A stretch of DNA of 64,000 nucleotides, taken from assembly GCA_032719365.1 (NCBI GenBank), contig CM064874.1, forward strand, positions 28,816,716 through 28,880,715. The letters run 5' to 3'. The notes under the pieces were generated by a model that was not told the origin of the DNA, searched no databases, and worked only from the letters and a program-made list of their open reading frames with translations. Of this stretch, positions 1 through 10,517 are shown one piece after another (position 1 is the first letter of the stretch; each line of letters starts with the position of its first letter). Source of the DNA: Prinsepia uniflora. Taxonomy: Eukaryota; Streptophyta; Magnoliopsida; Rosales; Rosaceae. Made by a program: the position numbers and the translations under genes.

Positions 1-186
1 CAAAACCAATAGCAACGGGTCTTTAAACCAAAAACCAAGTCAAGATCATAGAAAATCCAGAAATCTATCGAAATACAAATTGCTAAACCAAATCCGAAAT
101 CATCATTTGAAATCCCAATTTCAAATCCAGAAATCACATGAAAACCGAAATATGAAATCTTTAGAAACTGGGTCTCCAATCCGAAA
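1..186 (-). repeat. LTR remnant (antisense), left part, truncated by window edge
   Basis: A/C-rich sequence with motifs of the large LTR superfamily seen elsewhere in the window, such as short repeats of the form ggtctttaaacc and gggtctccaatccga, in antisense orientation. It is interrupted at 186/187 by a complete retrotransposon and resumes at 6146 (continuing to 7107). The rejoined sequence reads smoothly through the single target-site copy. No coding potential is seen. Confidence 0.7.
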
Positions 187-1958
187 TGTAACGACCCGTC
201 CCGGGAGTCGGGATTAGTGAAGTAATTAGCAACGGATTAGCTGAGTTAATCGGTGGTTAGTTGGTTACTGTTGGACTTTGGGAGCAGAATGACGATTTTT
301 TTCCTAGTTTGGGCAAATTTTTGACTTTTAGTTCGGACGGTCAATTGGGCATTGACCGATGACTGTGACATAGTTCGGGACAATCGGACGTCGTTTCGGG
401 TTAGTTCTGTGGGATCGAAGGTTTAGGATTCCGTTTAAAGTACGCTTAGAAGTTCGGGAAAATTAGGGGATTTGAGTAGGACTTTTGTGAAGTAGTTAGT
501 AACCTCGTTATGGGATTTGGACAGGTTCGGGAAAGCCGAGGATGGCGGAATGGCCGGGGACGGCGTAAGTGCGCGCGTATCGCGGCGACGCCGAAATGGT
601 CTGTGAGTGGACTTTGCTTTCTAAATCTTCATGCATGCATATATGTTTTTATATGTTTTCTATAATTGATTCTATGATTTGATTTATGATTCTGATGGTT
701 TATGGTTTCTGCACGTTTTTTCGAGGAAATTACGGAATTGCACGTTTTACGAGTTTTCGAACGTTCTAGTGATTTGATCATGGTTTTAATGATTTGATTT
801 CTGGATTTGAAATACGGTTTGATTTCAAAGGAAGTAAAAGGATTTTGGAAAATGATTTCGGGCTTAAGGCCCAGTTCGAAAAGTGGTTTTAAGAAACGTG
901 ATTTCGGGTTTTGAATCGGAATTCCGGATGTCGATTCGGGATTCGATTTGGGACTTGGAAGTGGATTTCCGTGTTTGGGTTCGGAATGATTATTTTGGAT
1001 GCCGGCTTATGGAATGATGGTTGCGGACTCGGATCTGGAAAAGAGATGGATATGAGTTCTGGGTTTGGATTCGGGATCCTGATGAGATTGCGGATTCGGA
1101 TTCGGAAATGGAAAAAGGTTTTCAAACGGTTTTGGATTGGATTTGCTGGATCTGGTTATTGGGTTTAAAGACCCGGATTATGTTTGACGGGGGACGGGCC
1201 CGGATTGGGTTTAAAGACCCGGATTGAGTTTAAAGACTCGGGAGTTTAAAGACTCGGATATTGATATTTTCCACCGTAGGCCTGTTGAGTTTAAAGACTC
1301 GGGAGTTTAAATACTCGGATTATATTGAGGCCTGGATTGAGTTTAAAGACTCGGGAGTTTAAAGACTCGGATAGATCCAACAGGTTCGGTGAATGGAAAT
1401 ATGATATGGTTTTCAACAAGGTTTTCCGATGTTTTGGGCAGTGGCCCGGATGAAATGGTTTTTGATGGCCTTGGGACTGAGTTCCCGGATTTGAGATTGA
1501 TTTGAGGCTAAGGCCTGGATTTGAATAATGTGTTTGACACGATTTGATAAACAAGGTTTTCATTGATGGTTTTTGATGTAAATGGTTTCCTACTTAAATG
1601 GATGTGCATGCATTGGTTTTTGCGTGGAGGGTATAAATGTAATTGTTTTATTGAATAGTTTTCTAAATTATACTTTATTTTTGTCCACTCACAGTCTTAA
1701 CGTGTTTTCGATACCCTCCAGGTTGTTGCGGTGCGGGTTGTTGGTCGAGAGAGATGGAGACATCACACGTACGATCCACAGTAGACTTTGCGCACTCTGG
1801 GAAGTTTGAAAGTTTTTGAACGGTCAGATCGAGAATCCCTTGTTCGACTTACGTGTCACATGAAGGTTGGACGTCAGTTTAGCCTTCGTGTCATGTGTAA
1901 TTTGGACGGGATCTGGATTTAGCCCTTAATCGCGGGGGATTAGGGGTGGGCCCTGACA
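187..1958 (+). repeat. 5' LTR with internal deletion
   Basis: Starts TGTAACG, ends CTGACA. Compared with the 3' LTR it lacks about 1.27 kb. The break is at 373-382 (gttcgggaca), which matches both gttcgggac at 3428 and gttccgggaca at 4700, as expected for a deletion between short direct repeats. It keeps the segment 1605-1740 that the 3' LTR has lost. It carries the conserved set GTGAGTGGAC (603-612), ATGCATGCAT (631-640), GCATGCAT (1605-1612), GTCCACTCACAG (1683-1694) and CCCTCCAG (1714-1721), plus a mini-hairpin array at 1161-1372. Confidence 0.9.
1161..1372 (+). repeat. Mini-hairpin array, unit gagtttaaagactcgg
   Basis: About nine copies of a 16-18 bp near-palindromic unit (gggtttaaagacccgg / gagtttaaagactcgg), some back to back and some spaced by 25-45 bp. 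Each unit can fold on itself. The same array occurs in the 3' LTR at 5489-5700 and, in antisense, in two other LTRs of this window (40801-40997 and 44209-44385). Confidence 0.85.
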
Positions 1959-1960
1959 AT

Positions 1961-1972
1961 TGGTATCAGAGC
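1961..1972 (+). other. Primer binding site, tRNA-iMet type
   Basis: TGGTATCAGAGC, two bases after the LTR end (CCTGACA-at). This is the standard plant initiator-methionine tRNA PBS core. Confidence 0.93.
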
Positions 1973-3227
1973 GAGGTTTCAGGTGTTTTGCGTGAGGTTT
2001 GGTTTCCAGAATCGTTGGTTAGTCGACTTGGGTGGTGTGATGCTACTGTGGATGTGATTTCTCGACGCGGAACAACCCAATAGCAACCTGGATACGATAG
2101 TGATAGTACGTTTGATGTGGTTGGATAGCAGCGTTTGAGGGTGCTAGTCGCTCGATACGCGGTGCGAGGTAAGACGTATGTCGGCTTAGGGCCGGAAGGT
2201 ATTGGTGTTACTTGATGGATGGACCATAGGGTCGGAGATACGCTAGCAGAAGTAACCTGGAAGGTAGCTGGTGAGCTACGGATGAGTAGGTTGGTCGGCC
2301 TGAGGGGCCTGAGAGTAGCTCGTTGAGTTAGTGAGATACGTATGCCGAGGAGGCCGATTAATGGTGACCGGTTGGGTCAGATGGCGTTTGGATGTTGATC
2401 ATATGGATTGGTGACCTTTGGTCAGTTGGGTTGAGTTTGGAATTGTGTGGCTATGAGTAGCCGGATGCCTCGATGGCAGGGTCTAGGAACTACTGTGAGA
2501 CTCGAGGGATTGTTTCCCCTAGTGATGGATACCTGTTGGTGTTGGTGAGTAGAGTCACGAGAAGGAATGTTCTTAGTCGGGTGTGACGACCCGAGTGTTA
2601 AGTCTATAGTGAACCTGTGGTAATTGCAGGTATGGATAACCCGGACGACGGAGATGATTTGAGGTACCCCATGGGATTACTGGATTGTGTACATGAGGGA
2701 AACCGTGAGTTGGGGTTTGTGGTATCGTAAGTCCTTGTGGTTTAGGCCGACTTACGGCTGGATTGGAGATGGTGCTGCTAGGTGCAGCCGAGGTAGTGGG
2801 TGCCTGGTGGATGACTCTGGACGAGGATTCGTACTCAAAGCGAGGTAGTGATCCGTAGAAGTTGAGGATCGCCTACGGCTAGTGATGATGAATTGGAAAA
2901 CTCATGGTTGAAATGCCAGTATATGTAAACCCTCCTTAACTTGTGTTGTGTTCCAAAATAGAGATGTACTTGGTGACGCTGAGCGTAGGGATGTTAGGAG
3001 AGGGTATTAAGATGGATTAAGTCGTTGTGATGGCATGGTTGGGGACCATGGTGAGTTCCGTTGACGGATGACGGTATGTTCGACTTGAGAGCGTGTCAGA
3101 AGTGCTGAATTGGTAGTATGGGTGTTGTGGCGTATTTAGAGCAGTTGTTGTTGGCGAGCGTTGACCACCGGATAGGAGACCCCGGTGTGGAGTACGAGAT
3201 GCGAAAATTCAGGGACGAAATTCTTTT

Positions 3228-3240
3228 AAGGAGGGTAGAT
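3228..3240 (+). other. Polypurine tract
   Basis: AAGGAGGGTAGAT lies directly before the TGTAACGACC start of the 3' LTR, where plus-strand priming is expected. Confidence 0.8.
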
Positions 3241-6145
3241 TGTAACGACCCGTCCTGGGAGTCGGGATTAGTGAAGTGATTAGCAACGGATTAGATGAGT
3301 TAATCGGTGGTTAGTTGGTTACTGTTGGACTTTGGGCGCAGAATGACGATTTTTCCCCTGGTTTGGGCAAATTGTTGACTTTTAGTTCGGATGGTCAATT
3401 GGGCATTGACCGATGACTGTGACGTAGTTCGGGACGTCACGAGTCCGTAGACAGGTGGCACGCCCGATTCCGACATCTGAGGAGGAAGTTATGATATTCG
3501 GAAGGTTGGAGGCACTTTTGTAATTTGGTTATAATAGGGGAAAAGTTGACTTTTGTACGATGAGGTTTTTATGCGTAGACCGAGGACCGTTAGGTAGATC
3601 TCGTCATCTTGAGTTCAACGACAGGCGGCATGCTTTCATCGGACATCGAACGGTTAAGATATAGGTCTAGAACGACGAAGGGCAAAATGGTAATTTTGAC
3701 TCACAAGGGGCTTTTTCGTCTTTTTGCGCATTGGGAATTGTGAAAACCAGATTGGGACAAGTGTACATGAGAGTTTGGATATTTTTGAGTTTGGGCCAGG
3801 GGATGGTGGACACGTGGGGTGTGTGTAGTGGGTTCTAGTGTTTGTGCACGGTGCAATTAAGTGTGTGTGTGTGTATCGTGTTTGTTCGAAGAGAAAAAAA
3901 CATAGGGTGAGACAGTGAGAAGAATTGATCAAATTGCAGAGACTGAGTGAGTTTGTGAGTGTTGTAAGGGTCGAAGGAGAGTTAGGAGAGTGAGTGATCG
4001 TGGTTGTGAGGTTTAGGCGTGAAGGTGTGTGTGAGAAGGGAGGAGGAACCAGAAGACACAGAGTCGAGGACCACCGTGCACGGTTGTGCACTTCCAGTGA
4101 CCAAACCGTCAAATCGAACCCGTGCTGGCGTTGAGAGGACTGAGGAGAGTCGAACAGACCCAGCAGAGCTCACGGTGGTGGTCGGAGAACAAGTAATTTC
4201 TTGAATTCCCTCTCAATGCTCTATTTTCCAGTTTTGATTCAAACGGTAAGTCGTGGCTTTTGGGTATGAGTCAAGGTGTTTGGTGAGTGCTACTCGACTA
4301 AGTAGGTCCCTAGGAATCGTCTAGTTGTGAAACCGTGACGGGGGATTGCACGGGTGACCGGGAGCAAGAACAGAGTTTTTGGGTGGTTTCTGTTTTGAGT
4401 TGGGAGGATGAGATTTAGGTGGTGATGCTATGTTTGGTTGAGAGGAATGGATTTCTAGGATGGGGACGAAGCTATTGGTGGAAAAAGGAAGGAAAATGGT
4501 GGAGGAACGGTGAGGAACCGGTCACGCCGGTTCAGACCGGTCGAACGGTTGAGGAAGACGATGAACAGTGTTTCTGTGTAAGCGCGTGAGGCCCACGCAC
4601 AGCCACTTTGGGCAGCGCGTGGGGGCGCGTGCGGCAGTTTCCGGGAAAGTGGTCAACTAGGTTTTAGGTCTAATCGTTGTAACTAATCTATTGGGATAGG
4701 TTCCGGGACAAACAGACGTCGTTTCGGGTTAGTTCTGCGAGATCGAAGGCTTAGGGTTCCGTTTAAAGTACGCTTAGAAGTTCGGGAAAATTATAGGATT
4801 TGAGTAGGACTTTTTTGAAGTAGTTAGTAACCTCGTTATGGGCTTTGGACAGGTTCGAGAAAGTCGAGGATAGCAGAATGGCCGGGGACGGCGTAAGTGC
4901 GCGCGTATCGCGGCGACGCCGAAATGGTCTGTGAGTGGACTTTGCTTTCTAAATCTTGATGCATGCATATATGTTTTTATATGTTTTCTATAATTGATTC
5001 TATGATTTGATTTATGATTCTAATGGTTTATGGTTTCTGCACGTTTTTTGGAGGAAATTACGGAATTGCACGTTTTACGAGTTTTCGAACTTTCTTGTGA
5101 TTTGATCATGGTTTTAATGATTTGATTTCTGGATTTGAAATACGGTTTGATTTCAAAGGAAGTAAAAGGATTTTGGAAAGTGATTTCGGGCTTGAGGCCC
5201 AGTTCGAAAAGTGGTTTTAAGAAACGTGATTTCGGGTTTTGAATCGGAATTCCGGATGACGATTCGGGATTCGATTTGGGACTTGGAAGTGGATTTCCGG
5301 GTTTGGGTTCGGAATGATTATTCCGGATGGCTGCTTACGGAATGATAGTTGCGGACTCGGATCTGGAAAAGAGGTGGATATGAGTTCTGGGTTTGGATTT
5401 GGGATCCTGATGAGATTGCGGATTCGGATTCAGAAATGGAAAAAGGTTTTCAAACGGTTTTGGATTGGATTTGCTGGATCTGGTTATTGGGTTTAAAGAC
5501 CCGGATTATGTTTGACGGGGGACGGGCCCGGATTGGGTTTAAAGACCCGGATTGAGTTTAAAGACTCGGGAGTTTAAAGACTCGGATATTGATATTTTCC
5601 CCCGTAGGCATGTTTAGTTTAAAGACTCGGGAGTTTAAAGACTCGGATTATATTGAGGCCTGGATTGTGTTTAAAGACTCGGGAGTTTAAAGACTCGGAT
5701 AGATCCAGCAGGTTCGGTGAATGGAAATATGATATGGTTTTCAACAAGGTTTTTCGATGTTTTGGGCAGTGGCCCGGATGAAATGGTTTTCGATGGCCTT
5801 GGGACTGAGTTCCCGGATTTGAGGCTAAGGCCTGGATTTGAATAACGAGTTTGACACGATTTGATAAACAAGGTTTTCATTGATGGTTTTTGATATAAAT
5901 GGTTTCCTACTTAAATGGTGTGGGATGTTGGTCGAGAGAGATGGAGACATCACACGTACGATCCACAGTGGACTTTGCGCACTCTGGGAAGTTCGGAAGT
6001 TTTTGGACGGTCGGATCGAGAATCCCTTGTCCGACTTACGTGTCACATGAAGGTTGGACGTCAGTTTAGCCTTCGTGTCATGCGTAAGTTAGACGGGATC
6101 AGGATTTAGCCCTTAATCCTGGGGGATTAGGGGTGGGTCCTGACA
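3241..6145 (+). repeat. 3' LTR, fuller version
   Basis: Starts TGTAACGACC, ends CCTGACA. It keeps ~1.27 kb (about 3436-4708) missing from the 5' LTR. It has lost ~140 bp present at 1600-1740 of the 5' LTR (junction near 5919-5928), so the second half of the conserved boundary motif set is gone. The first half is at 4931-4940 (GTGAGTGGAC). It holds the mini-hairpin array at 5489-5700 and two copies of a U3 module with core GTAGACAGG or its like (near 3451 and near 3625). A short reading frame around 4019-4204 is not shared with other proteins I know. Confidence 0.9.
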
Positions 6146-7107
6146 TGAAATCACTTTTTCAAAAATCCATTTCAAATCCTTGAAATCAAATCATAATTCA
6201 AATCCTAAAATGAAATCGTCGAAATCATATCAAATCAAAATTCAAAACAGAATCTCGTAAAACGTGCAAATACGTCAAATATCTCGAAATGCATGTAAAA
6301 TGAAAATCATAAAGATCATAATCATAAACATAGAAATCACATATAGAAAACATATAAAACATTTATGCATGCATCATAATTTAGAAAGTAAAGCCCACTC
6401 ACAGACCATTCCCGCTGTCGCCTCGATACGCGTGTAATACGCCGTTCCCGACTAATCTGCTATCATTGGACTCTCCGAACCTGTTCATATCGCATACGAA
6501 GGTCACTAACTACTTCATTATGCTTCTACTAAGTCACCATAATTTTCTCAAATTTTTAACTATTTTTAAACTATCCCTTAAACCTTCAGGCATCCCGAAC
6601 TATATCGAAAAGATGTCTGATCGACTCGAAACCAGTTTCAAAATGTTCGTTACATCGATATGATAAAAAGTCATGTTGAACACTTCCCCATATACTGTGC
6701 CACACACCATCACGTGCCTCCCAAAGGGGCTGCGAGTGGGCCTCACTTGTGGCTGTATAGTTTTTTTCAACCTTAGGAAAACCCAATCCAGACCGGTCCG
6801 GTTCAGCCCGGTCCAGCCGAACCGACAAAGGCGGTTCGACGCCATATCTTCTTATTTTCCTACCCGTTTTCAATTCTTCTTCTTCCTAAAGCTTTGTCTC
6901 AGTGTTATCTATCTATCTACAAACTTAAAACTTGGAATTCGAGTCTAGATCATACCTTTCCGATCCTCATTCAAAACCGTCACTTTCCCCCTCTGTTTCC
7001 TGCCACCATAGGCCACCTCAGGCCACAAAATCAGTCCCGCTGAACACATGTAATCACCAGAAACCTTGTCCAATTAATAGAAAGGATCAACAACGCTTCA
7101 AGGCAGG
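6146..7107 (-). repeat. LTR remnant (antisense), continuation of 1-186
   Basis: Antisense sequence of the large LTR superfamily. ATGCATGCAT (about 6364), CCACTCACAGACC (about 6393) and a block with ccggttcagcccggtcc (6797-6820) match the equivalent parts of other LTRs here. It runs up to a solo LTR at 7108, and the sequence after that solo LTR (10444 onward) continues it for about 75 bases. Confidence 0.75.
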
Positions 7108-7453
7108 TGTCAGAACCGAGCCCGAATCCCCTGGGATTAATGTGGGACCCGCCTGATCCCGTTTGACACGAAGTGTCAGACTAGGGAAATTTCAACTCTA
7201 GCCCTCGTCGGGGCTGTCAGAGTGTGTCAGGATCGTAGGAGGAGGGGAGTGATGTCTCGTCTCTGCTACAGCCCGCATCCGCGTTCAACCTGAAGGGCAT
7301 TAAAACACGAAAACCGTCAGTGGACAAAATAATAATTTATTAAAAACATTTTCGCATCAAGACATTTATGCCCTTCAATAAAAGCATATGCATGCATTCA
7401 AAAACCATTTATCAAACATTCATAAAGCCATTTATCAAATATCTCAAAATCAT

Positions 7454-7646
7454 TCAAGGGTTCATGTCCGGCCCCATAAACCGTCATGACCCCTAAAAAC
7501 CTTTCAAGGGTTCGTGCCGGTTCCCATAAACCGTCATGACCCATAAAAACCTTTCAAGGGTTCATGCCGGTTCCCATAAACCGTCATGACCCATAACAAC
7601 CTTTCAAGGATTCATGACGGTTCCCATAAACCATCATGAACCGTAA
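7454..7646. repeat. Tandem array, ~52-bp unit containing an inverted repeat
   Basis: Four copies of a ~52-bp unit built around ttcatgccggttcccataaa then ccgtcatgaccc. The halves ggttc/gaacc-like and catg...catg let each unit fold. A related array is in the LTR at 21464-21693. Confidence 0.8.
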
Positions 7647-8249
7647 ATCCATTTGGGTCCCAGACCCGAAATCACAACTCAAAAACCGTAATTCCATACA
7701 TGTGGGGACTCGGCCCAAATCATTCTCAGTGAAATACTAAAACATCAAGTACGAGGTCTCCGCCCCCAAATCATTTCTAAAACATCGAATACGGGGTCTC
7801 CGCCCCAAAACCACTTTCCATCAGAACCACATACGTACCGACATACGTATGACCCATCCGAGGCACTTCCGAGAAGATGCCAACTCGGGGCACACATCCC
7901 CTAGGGAACACATCCCCGAAATAGTCACAATGTCAAATCTATCCTAGTGTGCACACTACTCAGGGTCTCACTCCGAGTCTTCTCCCAGGAATCTCCATCT
8001 GAGAGGCTCAATCTCTAGATCTATTCCGAGCTCTCTCTCTGGATCTAGTCCACATATCTCTCCGGAATCTGGTCCGGGACCACATCATTATAAGTAAACA
8101 CCACTCCTGGAACGGGATCCCTATGGGGATGCCCACTCTGGTCTGTAGATCGTGACTCTCCAGGTCGACGCTGAAGGAGACCATATAATCATATGGAGGG
8201 TTCATTCACACTTTCAAATTCACTTTTCTTTCTTTCTCAAATCACTTTT

Positions 8250-8736
8250 CAATTGGGTCTCAAACCCGATTCATTTCAACAGGATTCCTCGAATCCGATT
8301 CAAATCACTTTCATAGGTCTCGGCCTAAATCCTCAGTTCAACTGGGTCTCATGCACGAATTCTCATTTCACAATTCGAACTGGGACTCAAGCCCGATTTC
8401 ACAGTCAACAGGGCCTCAAGCCCGATATCACGACTAACTGGGCCCTAATCCCGAAACCATAACTCAACGGGACCTCACGTCCGATTTCACAACCAACGGG
8501 GCCTTAAGCCCGATATCTCAACCAATTGGGTCTCAGGCCCGATATCATAAATCAACGAGGCATCAAGCCCGATAGTACCAGTAACTGGGCCTCAAACCCG
8601 AATCGTAAAGCAATTGGACCCTCGGTCCGATCGTATAGCTCAAATGGACCCTAGGTCTGATTCCTCGTCAAATCAAATGGACTCCAAGTCCGAGAGTTCG
8701 TAAATCAAATGGGTCTCATGCCCGATTTCATATTTC
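8250..8736. repeat. Tandem mini-hairpin array, unit gggcctcaagcccgat
   Basis: Roughly fourteen copies of a 25-40 bp unit with the inverted repeat GGGNCTCANGCCCGA. The stems vary in sequence but stay paired (gggtctcaaacccga, gggcctcaagcccga, tggaccctaggtccga). Compensating changes across copies suggest the pairing matters or is regenerated. Confidence 0.75.
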
Positions 8737-10443
8737 CAAATCCAAAATCCGTTTATTAAACCCTCGTTGAAAACATGGTACGCAAAGGTACGACATAAAG
8801 CCAAAAACCTCGAAAAACGTGCAAATATGTCGATCCTAAGCTACCACAATCAAATAAACTCAAGGCATCACAAAATATATTCTAAAACAATTATAAAACA
8901 TTTATACATGCATCGAATTCGAAAGAAGGGTCCACTCACAGACCGTCCGAAGCCGCGCCTCGATACGCGTGCCATAACCGTCTCCCGGGTCAAACGTCGC
9001 TTCCGGGGTTCCCGAACCTATCCAAATTCATTTAGAGGGTTATTAACTACTTAAATAACCACTCACTAAAGTCCCGAAATTTTCCGGAATTTCTAACTAT
9101 TTTTAAACGCGAACATAAACCTTCGGACAGCCCGAACTATATCGAGACGATGTCCGATTGACACGAAACTAGTCCCAAAATGTTCGTTTCATCGAATAGA
9201 TGATTTCGTATGTTGGAACATCCCCCAAATTCCCCGTCACGCGCCGTCACGCGCCCCTGGAAGTTTCCTGCACGTGGGCCCACGCGCTGGCACTCTAGCA
9301 TCACCACCAACCTCCAACGGTCGGTTCAGACCAGCCGCCTGGTTTTGTCCTGCAACTGGACCGGCGTGACCAGTCCAGGCTCCTACCCTCTTCAATTTTC
9401 GTCAATTTTGACCCTAATTAATCCTATTCTTCTAGTTATGATCTTAGGAACTTAAAACCATAAACAAAAACACCTAAAACCTAATGAATCTGACTGGTCC
9501 AATTCAAAGCTCACAGTTCAAATTTCCAAAACTCACCCTAGGGCTCCTCAATGTCTAACCACCCTCAAAACCTTTCTAACCACTTCCTAGCAACCTATTT
9601 AATTCAATACAAACATCCAAATCGACCCATAATGAAGGAATCGAAATAAAATGGAAAAATGGCTTAACCGTGAAGTTTGGTTCGAGTTCAAGGCCGCCGT
9701 CCACGGCGACGTGGCTTCCAGTCGGCCACCACCATCCCTCCTTCATTGTCTCAGCCTCTGGGCTTCACAGGCAAGAGAAACTGGGTTCAGGTTTGGATTT
9801 TGGGGAGGAAAAATGGATCGGTTTAGTTGTTTGGGTGGAAGGAAAATGAATGATCGATGAAGGGAAGGGTGAGATGCATGATTATGTTTGGCTGGGCAAT
9901 GGATGGGTGACACTTATCACTCATCCATTGGCTGTCTAAAAAGCTGGGCCCACTAAAGACAAAACTTCACTTTTTGTCTCGAAACACGTGTCGCCGTAAA
10001 TAATTCCCTGGAACTTCCGTGAACCGTAACTTCTCCGTCGAACGTCCAAATTCGACATGTCGTCTGTCTACGAATTTGTATCATCCCGATCTACGTAACA
10101 GTCTTTGGCCCTCGGCCATTAGACCTTCCGGGTCAAAAGTCAAGTTTTGGACCAAATTACCAAAATGTCCTTGAACTTCCGAACGTCATAACTTCCTCCT
10201 CGAATGTCAGAATCGAGCGTGCCACCTGTCTATGAACTCATGACGTCACAAACTACGTCACAATCATCGGCCAAAGTCCATTTGACTGTCTGAATGAAAA
10301 GTCAACGATTTGCCCATTTTAGGGGTAAAATCGTCATTTCGTCCGCACGTCCGCTAATCCTCGTCTAATCTCCGATTAGTCTCGCTAATCCATCATTAAT
10401 TATTGATTAATCCCGTTAATTTGGGACGGGTCGTCACAGCAGG

Positions 10444-10517
10444 CCTCGAGTCCAAGCTCGATCCACTCCTAGCAGCCTCCTAGACCTCATCCTAGCCACC
10501 AATTCGATCGTCAAGCC
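10444..10517. other. Short flank between solo LTR and gag remnant
   Basis: About 75 bases (cctcgagtccaagctcgatc onward) continue the antisense LTR remnant at 6146-7107 once the solo LTR is removed. They then meet the truncated 3' end of a gag pseudogene, so the junction near 10510 marks an old breakpoint. Confidence 0.5.

Larger units (their letters stand above)
1959..3240 (+). other. Internal region of LARD-like element, no coding capacity
   Basis: G/T-rich sequence between the PBS and the polypurine tract, with no long reading frame on either strand and no recognisable gag, protease, RT or integrase. Only the last ~30 bases resemble the end of a pol gene of the chromovirus type. Confidence 0.8.
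187..6145 (+). mobile_element. Non-autonomous (LARD-like) LTR retrotransposon, complete with both LTRs
   Basis: Two long LTRs (187-1958 and 3241-6145) begin TGTAACGACCCGTCC and end CCTGACA. They flank a 1,282-bp interior that starts with a tRNA-iMet primer binding site and ends with a purine-rich tract. The flanking 5-mers are cgaaa (182-186) and tgaaa (6146-6150), one C/T mismatch, so this is a degraded target duplication. The interior holds no gag or pol reading frame. Just before the polypurine tract the sequence aattcagggacgaaattc resembles the pol C-terminus found in chromovirus-like elements. I infer a large retrotransposon derivative that would need proteins from a related autonomous element. 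It lies inside an older antisense LTR. Confidence 0.92.
7108..10438 (-). mobile_element. Solo LTR with exact 5-bp target duplication (GCAGG)
   Basis: On the plus strand it starts TGTCAGAACCGAG and ends GGGACGGGTCGTCACA. The flanks are gcagg (7103-7107) and gcagg (10439-10443). One LTR of 3,331 bp with an intact target duplication and no interior is what remains after LTR-LTR recombination. It carries the conserved motif set in antisense, with two mini-hairpin arrays: units with ggttcccataaaccgtcatg (7454-7646) and units of the form gggcctcaagcccgat (8250-8736). Two tandem U3 modules with CTGTCTA lie near 10066 and 10226. Confidence 0.93.

Noticed and set aside
3654..4204. Overlapping frames in the 3' LTR resembling Ser/Thr/Pro-rich proteins
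   Set aside because: Similar low-complexity frames occur at the same LTR position in other copies (42159-42510, 45352-45994) but are not alignable as proteins. They are absent from the 5' LTR by deletion.
7454..7646. CRISPR-like array of ~52-bp units
   Set aside because: Plant DNA inside an LTR. Units are tandem with no unique spacers.
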